NCBI GenBank assembly: GCA_036008465.1
Contig: DASYNP010000039.1
Location: 31,930 to 95,929, forward strand
Reading direction: 5' to 3'
Length of the DNA stretch: 64,000 bases
DNA from: DASPSM01 sp036008465
Lineage (GTDB): Bacteria > Planctomycetota > Planctomycetia > Planctomycetales > Planctomycetaceae
Shown: positions 25,183 to 33,427 of the stretch, piece by piece
How the letters are laid out: every line of letters begins with the position of its first letter
Numbering within the stretch: the first letter of the stretch is position 1
Made by a program: the position numbers and the translations under genes
The notes under the pieces: generated by a model
Told to the model about the DNA's origin: nothing
What the model saw: only the letters and a program-made list of their open reading frames with translations
Database searches by the model: none

Positions 25183-26651
25183 GGTGCCACCCCGAGCCTC
25201 GGTCGCTTCGTATGCCAGGACGTTTCTCGCTCGAACATCCGTGCCGCGCGAAGCAGATTCTCTTCGGCAAACGGGGGGCCCAGGAGTTGAATGCCGATCG
25301 GCAAGCCGCCCGAACTGAATCCGCCCGGCAGCGAAATCCCCGGCAGTCCCGCGAGATTCGCGCTTAGGGTATAGATGTCCGACAGATACATCGCCAGCGG
25401 ATCGTCGACCAGTTCGCCGACTTTGAACGCCGGAGTCGGCGCGACGGGCGACAAGAGCACGTCGCATGTCTCGAACGCGCGGTCCAAATCGTTGCGGATC
25501 AAGCGGCGGACCTTGAGCGCCTTGAGGTAGTACGCATCGTAGTAGCCGGCCGAGAGTGCATAGTTGCCCAGCATAATTCGCCGCTTGACCTCGGGGCCGA
25601 ACCCCTCGCCTCGCGAGGCGGCATACATGTCGATCAGCCCGTCGAACTTCTCCGCGCGGTGACCGTAATGCACGCCGTCGTATCGGGCCAGGTTGCTCGC
25701 CGCCTCGGAAGGAGCGATCAAGTAATACGCGGCCACACCATACTTGGAATGCGGCAAGGTGACATCGATCACCTGCGCCCCGAGCGAGCGATAGACGTCG
25801 GCCGCCGCGCGCACCGCCGACGCGACTTCCGGATCCAAACCGGCGGCGAAATGTTCGGACGCGAGACCGATTCGCAAGCCCGATAGCGGCTGCTCGAGCG
25901 TTCGCCCATATTCGGGAACAGGCCGATCGACCGACGTCGAATCGCGCGCATCGTGGCCCGCCATCACCTCCAACAGGGCGGCAACTCCCGCGACGTCGGA
26001 GGCCATTGGGCCCAACTGGTCGAGCGAACTGGCAAAGGCCACCAATCCGTAGCGCGACACGCGACCGTACGTCGGTTTCATGCCGACGATCCCGCAGAAC
26101 GCGGCTGGCTGCCGAATCGAGCCTCCCGTATCGCTGCCGACTGCGAGCAGTGCCATCCCCGCGGCGACAGCGGCCGCCGATCCGCCGCTCGATCCGCCCG
26201 GGGTTCGCGAAGTGTCCCAAGGATTGCGCGTGATTTTGAAAGCCGAGTTCTCGGTCGACGAGCCCATCGCGAACTCGTCCATGTTCGTCTTACCGAGAAT
26301 CACGGCGTCCGCTTCGCGAAAGCGGCGAACGACCTCCGCATCGTAGGGGGGAAGGAACCGCTGCAGGATGCGGCTGCCGCAGGTCGTCGGCATGCCGCGC
26401 GTGCAGACGACATCCTTAATCGCCATCGGAAGCCCGGCGAGCTTACCCAGGGGCTGCACGGTCCGGCGCTTCTCATCGACCAGTGCGGCCTGTTTCAGCG
26501 CGCCGTCGTGATCGACATGCAGAAACGCGCCGATCTTGCCGTCGTGCGTTTCAATCTGATCCAGAAATGCGCGGGCGACGTCCACGGCCGACAATTTGCC
26601 CGACGCCATCGCCGAGAGCAACTGCGAAGCCGAAGCGTCGACGATCGACAT
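25179..26651 (-). CDS. gatA: Asp-tRNA(Asn)/Glu-tRNA(Gln) amidotransferase subunit A
   Basis: A 490-residue amidase-signature enzyme that releases ammonia from glutamine for GatB. The Ser-cisSer-Lys triad is visible as K79 (MAIKD), S154 (GGSSGGS) and S178 (GSDTGGS), with conserved spacing. KTNMDEFAMGSSTENSAF is also conserved. It follows gatC after 63 bases and overlaps gatB by four bases. Confidence 0.97.
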   Translation of the reverse strand: MSIVDASASQLLSAMASGKLSAVDVARAFLDQIETHDGKIGAFLHVDHDGALKQAALVDEKRRTVQPLGKLAGLPMAIKDVVCTRGMPTTCGSRILQRFLPPYDAEVVRRFREADAVILGKTNMDEFAMGSSTENSAFKITRNPWDTSRTPGGSSGGSAAAVAAGMALLAVGSDTGGSIRQPAAFCGIVGMKPTYGRVSRYGLVAFASSLDQLGPMASDVAGVAALLEVMAGHDARDSTSVDRPVPEYGRTLEQPLSGLRIGLASEHFAAGLDPEVASAVRAAADVYRSLGAQVIDVTLPHSKYGVAAYYLIAPSEAASNLARYDGVHYGHRAEKFDGLIDMYAASRGEGFGPEVKRRIMLGNYALSAGYYDAYYLKALKVRRLIRNDLDRAFETCDVLLSPVAPTPAFKVGELVDDPLAMYLSDIYTLSANLAGLPGISLPGGFSSGGLPIGIQLLGPPFAEENLLRAARMFERETSWHTKRPRLGVAP

Positions 26652-26714
26652 GCCGTTCTGTCCTGAGGGCGTGTCCCGAGCGCGCCGGAAAAAGATCGCT
26701 CCGGGCGAGGTCTT

Positions 26715-27014
26715 TCAGTTGCCGTCGAGGATCGCCGGCACGACAAAGAAGCGACCGTCGGTCTTCGGGGCGTTGGCCAGCGCCTCCTCGCGCGGCAGGC
26801 ATTCCCGCTCGATGTCGTCGCGAAAAACGTTGGCCAACTCTATCGGATGGGCCAGCGGCTGGACGGGTTCGGTATCGACTTCGTTGAGGATGTCGACGTA
26901 CTCGAGCACCCGGCCGAGTTGCGAGGTCATCCGCTCTAGTTCATCTGCCGAGAGTTTGAGCCGACCCAAGAGGGCGACCTTCGCCACGTCGTCGCGGGTC
27001 AGCCGCGCGGTCAT
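26715..27014 (-). CDS. gatC: Asp-tRNA(Asn)/Glu-tRNA(Gln) amidotransferase subunit C
   Basis: A 99-residue GatC, which stabilises the GatA-GatB complex. Family features are the N-terminal helix VAKVALLGRLKLSADELERM, LEYVDILNEVDTEPVQPLAH and the C-terminal FFVVPAIL. The ATG at 27014 overlaps the rpmB stop (ATGA); the open frame extends 22 codons further upstream inside rpmB and is not used. Confidence 0.95.
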   Translation of the reverse strand: MTARLTRDDVAKVALLGRLKLSADELERMTSQLGRVLEYVDILNEVDTEPVQPLAHPIELANVFRDDIERECLPREEALANAPKTDGRFFVVPAILDGN

Positions 27015-27274
27015 GTTGCGGCCGGCAGAGTGAAGGGCTTGCGCACGACGGCCTTGACGATGCGTCCGCTGCGAATGCACTGCGTGCAGACTCGCCGCGT
27101 CAGGACCGAGCCCCCTTCTTGCACCTGAATCCGCTGGAGATTGGGGCGGAACTGTCGGCGCGAAATGCCCGTCGTTTTGCGGCCGTTGCCGCCGAGGTAC
27201 TTGGCCTTGCCGCGCATCGTCACCTGGTTGCCCATTACGGCCTTCTTGCCACAGATCTCACACTCGCGAGACAT
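27011..27274 (-). CDS. rpmB: 50S ribosomal protein L28
   Basis: An 87-residue L28 of the zinc-binding type: CEICG near the N-terminus and CTQC near the C-terminus supply four ligands. KKAVMGNQVTMRGKAK and GISRRQFRPNLQRIQV are family-typical. It opens the operon with gatC, gatA and gatB, joined to gatC by a four-base overlap, so a ribosomal protein is co-expressed with tRNA amidation. Retaining both cysteine pairs marks it as a C+ paralogue type. Confidence 0.95.
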   Translation of the reverse strand: MSRECEICGKKAVMGNQVTMRGKAKYLGGNGRKTTGISRRQFRPNLQRIQVQEGGSVLTRRVCTQCIRSGRIVKAVVRKPFTLPAAT

Positions 27275-27361
27275 CCGCCAACCTCTTTCCTCAAAACCAA
27301 AAACCAGCCGAAAGCGAACGCGTAAGTATAGTCAGCGCGGCCGGGAAAGCAAGTGACATAA

Positions 27362-27395
27362 GACGGGCCGCTGAAAGAGCTTCCAGCGGCCCGTC
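27362..27395 (-). terminator. Hairpin after the cysteine-rich protein gene
   Basis: A perfect 12-bp stem GACGGGCCGCTG / CAGCGGCCCGTC with a 10-base loop. It sits 35 bases past the stop of the cysteine-rich gene and before rpmB. On the minus strand only CTTATG follows, so the T-run is poor. Confidence 0.6.
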
Positions 27396-27430
27396 GAGTG
27401 CCGAAGAGGTGCCGGCGAGATGCTCGTCTG

Positions 27431-28183
27431 TTAATTGTAGAAGGGGCTCTCGAGGTCCCGATCCCGGCTCGTGGGCCGCGATTCACTTCTCCACGAGCGT
27501 CGCGAAACCGGCTCGTCCCGATAGTCGCGATCACGGTAGTCGCGATCACCCGAGTCACGATACTGGGGCCGCTCCGAGGAATAGGTCGGTCGGTACGAGG
27601 CTGCCTCCGCCGCGCCGTCGTCCCGTCGATCGTAACTCCGCGAAATCGGGCGACTCGGCGGATCGACTGACCCACGATAGCGCGTCGTGCATTGTCCATT
27701 GGGGCAGTCACCGCGGCAATTTCCATTCGCGCAATCACCATTGGGACACGTTCCGCAGCGTCCGCTGCGGCAAGTCCCGCTCGCGCACTGGCCGCTCGGG
27801 CAAAGACCACTCGAGCATTGGCCGCCTGAACATTGACCCCCCGAGCACTGGCCCCCCGCGCACTGTCCGCGCAGCCCACACGACCCATTCGGACATGTCC
27901 CACAGGTGCCGCTCGGGCAAGTCCCGCTCAAGCCACACGATCCGTTCGGACAGCTGGGTGTGCTGTAGATCGGATAACTCGCCGAGTAGGTCGGCGAGTA
28001 ATAGGACCCCGGGCAATTCCCGTTGGGACACGTCGTCCCGCTCGTAACCGAGTAGCCGCCGTACACCGGACCGTAGCCGTAGTCATACCCATCCGCTCGG
28101 GCCGCCGGCCCCGCCGCACAGGCGAGAACCACTGTCATTAAGACAGGCATGGCGAGCCTCGCCGTCAACTGCAAATTCCTCAT
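27431..28183 (-). CDS. Secreted protein with pentad cysteine repeats, 250 aa
   Basis: Not recognised as a named family. A signal peptide (residues 1-31, ending AARA-D) leads into a Tyr/Gly segment, then about 115 residues where cysteines recur mostly every fifth position: CPNGNC, CPNGSC, CPSGTC, then a run of SGGQC/SGLC/SGQC/SGTC units, and CPNGDC, CPNGQC. The C-terminal 75 residues are Arg/Asp/Ser/Tyr-rich with repeats of RDYRD and no cysteine. Regular C-x-x-G-x-C spacing could give a disulphide-stapled solenoid or a metal-binding array outside the cell; both are inference. The DNA shows near-identical short repeats, consistent with recent unit expansion. A 12-bp hairpin follows the gene. 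Confidence 0.75.
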   Translation of the reverse strand: MRNLQLTARLAMPVLMTVVLACAAGPAARADGYDYGYGPVYGGYSVTSGTTCPNGNCPGSYYSPTYSASYPIYSTPSCPNGSCGLSGTCPSGTCGTCPNGSCGLRGQCAGGQCSGGQCSGGQCSSGLCPSGQCASGTCRSGRCGTCPNGDCANGNCRGDCPNGQCTTRYRGSVDPPSRPISRSYDRRDDGAAEAASYRPTYSSERPQYRDSGDRDYRDRDYRDEPVSRRSWRSESRPTSRDRDLESPFYN

Positions 28184-28723
28184 GTCTTCGCTCCAAAGGC
28201 GTCAGTTCGACTGAATTCAGAGACCGTTGTGCTTCACTTTGATTCACACGCGCTCCTTGAGTCAAAGATGCAACAGCCATACCGCTTTCTTTGGAGCCAT
28301 TACAGGACATACCGAGGAATCAGACTCGTTAAGATAGTCGCTCCGTAATCAAATTAGCGGATTCATCACTGACGTTTTTACAACACTGGTGTCGCGTTTC
28401 TTACAATTTCCTCCGAGACCCGCCTGCTTTCTGATAGCCTTCGCGCACGAATCTTTAGCAGACCTTACCAAGGAATCCTTGCAATTGATCTGAGAAACGG
28501 CGTCTCCGGAGCCGTCGGAATACTTGCGCGTTTGGACGTAATAAACTGTATCAGAAGATCTTAGGAATCTGGCCATTGGTGAACATGCGCACAAATCCTG
28601 AGTTTGGCACAGGCTTCGCGAAAGGGGGACGCAAAGCATGTCAATACCAGTCGCAATCGGATGACTGAGTTCATTTCGCTGCGACTGAGTTAGTTCAAAA
28701 CAGGGAGCTGAAAGGAGTCAACT
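28184..28723. other. Divergent intergenic region upstream of csrA
   Basis: 540 bases of lower GC than the neighbours. A 96-codon minus-strand frame (28349-28639) with codons rarely used nearby is the longest candidate; it has no ribosome-binding site I can see and resembles nothing known to me, so I do not call it. The region must contain the promoters of the cysteine-rich gene and csrA. GACTGAGTT occurs twice near 28663 and 28683. Confidence 0.45.
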
Positions 28724-28981
28724 ATGTTGGTTCTCACTCGGAAACGTGCGGAAACGATACAAATTGGCGAGGATATCTTTATCAAAGTGATCCGGACGGG
28801 ACGCACGAGCGTCAAAATCGGGATCGAAGCGCCGGCGAACGTCCGTGTGATCCGCGGCGAGTTGCTCGAGGGCCACGACCCAATGTCGGCGCCCGACTCG
28901 GCCTGGTGTCCATCCGATGCTGACCAGCCGGAGGCAATGATCACCTGCTCGGACCAGTTCCCGCATCCGCACCTGGCCTAG
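28724..28981 (+). CDS. csrA: Carbon storage regulator CsrA (C-terminally extended)
   Basis: An 85-residue CsrA, an RNA-binding dimer that represses or stabilises mRNAs at GGA motifs. MLVLTRKRAETIQIGEDIFI and VKIGIEAPANVRVIRGELLE form the complete five-strand core with the RNA-binding L4 and the VRVIRGE arginine. E. coli CsrA has 61 residues; here about 25 extra residues follow (AWCPSDADQPEAM, then ITCSDQ) with two cysteines. AAAGGAG is well placed before the ATG. Two GGA triplets ten bases apart (28704, 28714), one in the ribosome-binding site, would allow autoregulation, by analogy with other csrA genes. Confidence 0.95.
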   Translation: MLVLTRKRAETIQIGEDIFIKVIRTGRTSVKIGIEAPANVRVIRGELLEGHDPMSAPDSAWCPSDADQPEAMITCSDQFPHPHLA

Positions 28982-29158
28982 TTTTCTGGCCTAGGGTATC
29001 TCTGTCCGTCACTATCCCCGAGGCGCGTGACGAACGCGCACTCACACACGCGACAACAACCAAAAAGGAACGGGAGTGCATGACGCCCACGCACGAAGCG
29101 CTCTCGCGGGAAAAACGCACGAAGCGTCCCCGCGGGAATCCAAGCAAGGACTTGAGTC

Positions 29159-31093
29159 ATGGTCCATCACCTTCAACGGTCGACGGGCGCACGAACGCCT
29201 GCCGTCTGGCGGTGCGCGGGGCTGGTTCTCAGCCTCGGCGCCCTGCTTTTTGCCTCAGTCGCATCGCCTACTAGTCACACCCTGTCTGCTCAACCGGCGC
29301 GAAGCGTTTCACGAGAGGATTTGCCGCGCGAAGAAAACTCCGGACCCCAGCCGCAGCCTCCTGACCTCCAGCAATTCCGCGAAGAGCACGACACCCCGCC
29401 GATCCCCCAAGAAATCCCTGTGTCGCCCGATCGTCCTCGTTCGCGGGAATTTGACCGGATGTCTCCGCGCCGCGCACCGCACCATCGGCCGGAGCCTCGG
29501 CGCGGACACGAGGAAGACTCGCTTCCCGAGCATGAACTCATTCAGCGTAAGCTGACTGTGCGCTACGGCAATCCGGCCGTCGTACATCTGCTGCGGTCGC
29601 TCTCGACCGAGCAAGGCTTCCAGCTGTTTACCGAGGTCTCGATCCTGATCGACTCGCGGCACCTCAAGCCGTCGACTTACGACGCGCGTGTCAAACAGGC
29701 GGCGAAGAACCTATTCGAAGGTCTCGACAACCGCGCGTTCCTGCGCGCCAACGGTCTGGAGGGAGATCCCTCGCGGACGGCCGCATTCCGCACCGACGTC
29801 GAACAGCTCGCCAACAGTCACGCGATCAGCGGCCGCGACGAAGCGTACCAGGCGCTGCGTTGGACGATGCGTGCGGCCGAAGAGCACGCCGGCCTTCGTC
29901 CCTCGGCTGTCGTTCTCGAATTTGTGTTCGGCTCGACCGACTCGCTCGACAAGTACTCGGGCTTTGTCCCCACGATCGACCGCGCGAGCCCAAGCGTTGA
30001 ATTGGAGGACCACATCGTCGGCGTCGGTGTCGAGATCAAGCCCGACGAGCGAGGCATGCTCGTGGTCAACGCGCTGGCGGGAGGGCCGGCGGCTGAAGCC
30101 GGCCTGAAAAAGGGCGACCTGATCGAATCGGTCAACGGCAAGCCCGTCGCCGGTGAAACACTCGAAGCGGCTGTCAGCCTAATCACCGGTCCGCCAGGTA
30201 GCCGCGTGACTTTGGCCGTGCGGCGCGAAGAACGAGTGGCCGATATCCCGCTCGTCCGGCGTCGCGTCGAGGTGCATAGCGTCAGCGAAGTGAAAATGCT
30301 CGAGCAGAACGTCGGCTACATCAAACTCGACAAGTTCGCCCAGAACAGCTCTGAGGAATTCGATCGGGCCTTGTGGGGCCTCTATCGCGACGGAATGAAA
30401 TCGCTAGTGATCGACGTCCGGGGCAATCCGGGCGGCCTGTTGACGACGGCCGTTCAAATGTGCAACAAGTTCGTCCCTTCCGGAACCTTGGTCTCCACTC
30501 GCGGCCGCGATCACGCCGACAACACGGTGGAGTACGCCAGTCGCCAGCGCGCGTGGAAGGTTCCGCTCGTGGTGCTGGTGGACGGGAATAGTGCCAGCGC
30601 CAGTGAGATCTTTGCCGCCGCGGTTCAAGAAAACTCACGCGGTCTGATCGTGGGCGAGCGGACGTACGGCAAAGGAACCGTGCAGACGCACTTTCCGCTT
30701 CAGACGGTCTCGGCCAATCTGCGACTGACGACCGCGCAGTTCTTTTCACCGACCGGCCGCGTGATGGCTGGCGCCGGAGTCGAGCCCGACATTCAAGCCG
30801 AGTCTGAACGAGTCGCCGCTCACGCACACCGCCGGCAAAACGGCGAGTTGCGGCATGAGGAACATGGGCGCGACGCGACCTTCGGCGGAGACGACTGGTC
30901 GCGCGACGAGCGACATCATCACGAGGCGGCTTATCGCCACGGAGCCGACTTCCGCAGCGAAGGGCTGAACGGTCCCGATCGCGCTTTGGAGGTCGCGGCT
31001 GAAGCGGCCACCAGTCCACGCGCGGTCGAGCTGGCCCAAGCGGCCGGAAATCGCCGGGGCGCGCCACCGCCGGAACGACCCCTCAGCAACTGA
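29159..31093 (+). CDS. S41 family (C-terminal processing) protease with PDZ domain
   Basis: A 644-residue exported CtpA-like serine protease. Order: signal/TM segment about 19-36, a Pro/Arg-rich low-complexity stretch to about 125, a helical domain (130-275), a PDZ domain (about 284-365, VNALAGGPAAEAGLKKGDLI), and the S41 catalytic core with FDVRGNPGG-like VIDVRGNPGG, the nucleophile in NSASASE (S478) and the base lysine in YGKGTVQ (K505). The last 90 residues are unusual: His/Arg/Asp-rich (RRQNGELRHEEHGRD) with no match to the family. AAGGA lies eight bases before the ATG. A large terminator hairpin follows. Confidence 0.92.
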   Translation: MVHHLQRSTGARTPAVWRCAGLVLSLGALLFASVASPTSHTLSAQPARSVSREDLPREENSGPQPQPPDLQQFREEHDTPPIPQEIPVSPDRPRSREFDRMSPRRAPHHRPEPRRGHEEDSLPEHELIQRKLTVRYGNPAVVHLLRSLSTEQGFQLFTEVSILIDSRHLKPSTYDARVKQAAKNLFEGLDNRAFLRANGLEGDPSRTAAFRTDVEQLANSHAISGRDEAYQALRWTMRAAEEHAGLRPSAVVLEFVFGSTDSLDKYSGFVPTIDRASPSVELEDHIVGVGVEIKPDERGMLVVNALAGGPAAEAGLKKGDLIESVNGKPVAGETLEAAVSLITGPPGSRVTLAVRREERVADIPLVRRRVEVHSVSEVKMLEQNVGYIKLDKFAQNSSEEFDRALWGLYRDGMKSLVIDVRGNPGGLLTTAVQMCNKFVPSGTLVSTRGRDHADNTVEYASRQRAWKVPLVVLVDGNSASASEIFAAAVQENSRGLIVGERTYGKGTVQTHFPLQTVSANLRLTTAQFFSPTGRVMAGAGVEPDIQAESERVAAHAHRRQNGELRHEEHGRDATFGGDDWSRDERHHHEAAYRHGADFRSEGLNGPDRALEVAAEAATSPRAVELAQAAGNRRGAPPPERPLSN

Positions 31094-31129
31094 GACCGAC
31101 CCGCAGAGAGCACGAATTGGGGGGATTCG

Positions 31130-31233
31130 CTCCCCGCGTGTGAGATTCGCCTGAGCGGCTACTGCTTTCACCACTCGATTCGCCCGCACGCCGCAGCAGT
31201 CATTCAGGCGAACTCACCGCGGGGAGTTTTTTT
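31130..31233 (+). terminator. Very long terminator hairpin after the S41 protease
   Basis: Arms CTCCCCGCG (31130) and CGCGGGGAG (31218) pair, then GTGAG/CTCAC, then TTCGCCTGA/TCAGGCGAA, and an inner ACTGCT/AGCAGT, making an imperfect stem of about 30 bp over 97 bases. TTTTTTT follows directly at 31227-31233. It starts 37 bases after the protease stop. Confidence 0.85.
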
Positions 31234-31585
31234 GCCGCTGGCGCTGGGATAAGAAAAGAGCGTCGCAGCGGCGGCTCGCTGTTGGGCGAAGAAGACGCGG
31301 CGTTGGAGCCGTGCACAGGCAAATTGCCGGGGTTTAACACCTTCTTCGCTTCGGATCCCTATTGTGGATTGACCGCTGGCTGCTACACTTCTCGGGCTCG
31401 AAGGCCTAAAATCAAACTGCGCTTTGTCTGACGGCAGGCTGGGGTTCCTTCTGTAGGGGAGATGGATTGACACGGGAAAGTTGACGCCCAGGGCCGCCCG
31501 ATAATGTGCGGCCGGCTCACGTTCCCCGTGCCTCCCCGGCGACCCGCCCCGTAAGACGTTTCCTACACACGAGTTCTGAGATTCC
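31234..31585. other. Upstream region of typA
   Basis: About 350 bases with no convincing gene. TTGACA (31466) and TTGACG (31480) occur upstream of a TAATGT, but spacing is poor, so I do not call a promoter. Confidence 0.4.
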
Positions 31586-33406
31586 ATGCGACGCACCGAT
31601 ATCCGCAATATCGCCATCATTGCACACGTCGACCACGGCAAAACGACGCTGGTCGATGCCCTGTTGCGTCAAAGCGGTCAATTTCGCGACTCGCAGCTCT
31701 CGGGCGACTGCATCCTCGATTCCAACGATTTGGAGCGGGAACGGGGCATCACGATCCTCGCCAAGAACATCGCCCTGGTCTACAAGGGCGTCAAAGTCAA
31801 CATCATCGACACGCCGGGCCACGCCGACTTTGGCGGCGAGGTCGAGCGCGTACTGTCGATGGCCGATGGGGCACTGATTCTCGTCGACGCATTCGAAGGA
31901 CCGCGACCCCAAACCCGCTACGTCGTCAAGAAGGCCCTGGAAGTCGGACTGCAGCCGATCGTTGTGATCAACAAGGTGGATCGTCCGGACGCCCGGCCCG
32001 GAGAAGTTCTGTCCGAAATGTTCGACCTGTTTGTCGAACTGGGGGCCGACGAGCTGGCCCTCGACTTCCCTTATGTCTACGCCAGCGGGCGCGAAGGCTA
32101 TGCTTCGCACGATCCGGCGTTGCGCTCGGGATTGATGGCACCGCTCTTGGATCTCGTGCTGCAAAAGATTCCCGGGCCCGACGTCGAGCCGAATGCGCCG
32201 CTGCAGATGATGGTGACCTCGGTCGAATGGTCCGAGTACGTCGGTCGCGTGGCGATCGGCCGCATTCAGAGCGGGACCATCCACCGCGGCGAAAAGGTTG
32301 TTCTGATCCGTCACGACGGGAAACACGAGCCAGGTGAGGTCACAGCCGTTGAACTTTTCGACAAGCTGGGGCGCAACGAAGTTCCGGAAGCGGACGCGGG
32401 CGACATCGTAGCGCTCGTTGGCCTGCCGGACCCGGAAATCGGGGATACCGTGGCCTGCCGCGAGCGTCCCTCGGCGCTCAAACGAATCAGCGTCGACGAG
32501 CCGACGCTGTCGATGGTCTTTACGATCAACAACTCACCGCTGGCTGGGCGCGACGGAAAATACGTGACGAGCCGGCACCTCCGTACGCGGCTGTTGCGCG
32601 AGCTCGAGTCGAACGTGGCTCTGCAAGTCGACCAGACGGGCGAGAAGGATTCCTTCACCGTCTCGGGCCGCGGCATTTTGCACCTGTCGATTCTCATCGA
32701 GACGATGCGCCGCGAAGGCTACGAGCTGTCGGTCGGCAAACCGCAGGTCATTCGCAAGCGGATCGACGGCCACTGGCACGAGCCGTTCGAAATTCTCGTG
32801 GTCGACGTTCCCGCGGCCGACATGGGCAAGGTGATGGAGCAGGTCGGCGGGCGTCGCGGACAGATCCTGGAAATGGTGACCGGCGAGACGGGGCAGACGC
32901 ATCTCGAGTTCTCAATCCCCGCGCGGGGGCTGATCGGCCTGCGGACCAAGTTGCTCAACGCGACGCGCGGCGAAGCGATCATTCATCACCGTTACGAATC
33001 GTATAAGCCGATGCAGGGCGAGATCCCGAAACGGCCCAACGGCGTGCTGGTGTCGCAGGACTCGGGCAAGATCGTCGCGTTTGCCCTGGGCAAACTGCAG
33101 GAGCGGGCCGAGATGTTTGTCGCCCCGGGCGACGACGTTTACGAGGGGATGATCGTCGGCGAGAACTCGCGCGAAGGCGACATGGTCGTCAACCCGGTCC
33201 GCGAGAAAAAGCTGACCAACATGCGGGCGTCCGGCTCGGACGAGAATATCCTGCTCAAGCCGCCGCGGGAGATGACGCTGGAAGCCGCCCTCGAGTACAT
33301 CGAAGAAGACGAGTACGTCGAGGTGACGCCCAAGATCATCCGGCTGCGTAAGATCGGTCTGACCGAGGCCGACCGCAAGCGCAAGAACCGCACGCAGCGC
33401 TCCTAG
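31586..33406 (+). CDS. typA: Translational GTPase TypA/BipA
   Basis: A 606-residue ribosome-associated GTPase, the standard length, acting in 50S assembly and stress adaptation. G1 is AHVDHGKTTL, G3 is DTPGHADFGGEVERVL, G4 is NKVDRPDA. Domain II, the EF-G-like III and V domains, and the TypA-specific C-terminal domain with the loop after SGSDENILLKPP are all present. Start is the ATG giving MRRTDIRNIAIIAHV. The SGNH-like gene begins 21 bases after the stop and may be on the same transcript. Confidence 0.97.
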   Translation: MRRTDIRNIAIIAHVDHGKTTLVDALLRQSGQFRDSQLSGDCILDSNDLERERGITILAKNIALVYKGVKVNIIDTPGHADFGGEVERVLSMADGALILVDAFEGPRPQTRYVVKKALEVGLQPIVVINKVDRPDARPGEVLSEMFDLFVELGADELALDFPYVYASGREGYASHDPALRSGLMAPLLDLVLQKIPGPDVEPNAPLQMMVTSVEWSEYVGRVAIGRIQSGTIHRGEKVVLIRHDGKHEPGEVTAVELFDKLGRNEVPEADAGDIVALVGLPDPEIGDTVACRERPSALKRISVDEPTLSMVFTINNSPLAGRDGKYVTSRHLRTRLLRELESNVALQVDQTGEKDSFTVSGRGILHLSILIETMRREGYELSVGKPQVIRKRIDGHWHEPFEILVVDVPAADMGKVMEQVGGRRGQILEMVTGETGQTHLEFSIPARGLIGLRTKLLNATRGEAIIHHRYESYKPMQGEIPKRPNGVLVSQDSGKIVAFALGKLQERAEMFVAPGDDVYEGMIVGENSREGDMVVNPVREKKLTNMRASGSDENILLKPPREMTLEAALEYIEEDEYVEVTPKIIRLRKIGLTEADRKRKNRTQRS

Positions 33407-33427
33407 AATGCCGGCGAAGCGCCTAAG

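Noticed and set aside
25183..26220. An upstream extension of gatB giving an 844-aa protein
   Set aside because: The extension overlaps all of the gatA coding region in another frame. GatB begins at the ATG overlapping the gatA stop and has normal length from there.
28349..28639. A 96-codon minus-strand frame between the cysteine-rich gene and csrA
   Set aside because: No ribosome-binding site, atypical codon use and no resemblance to a known protein. It could be a real small gene, but I cannot support it.
29080..29274. A 64-codon frame with a ribosome-binding site overlapping the S41 gene start
   Set aside because: GGGAG precedes its ATG, so a leader peptide is possible, but most of it overlaps the protease gene and its sequence looks like a shadow frame.
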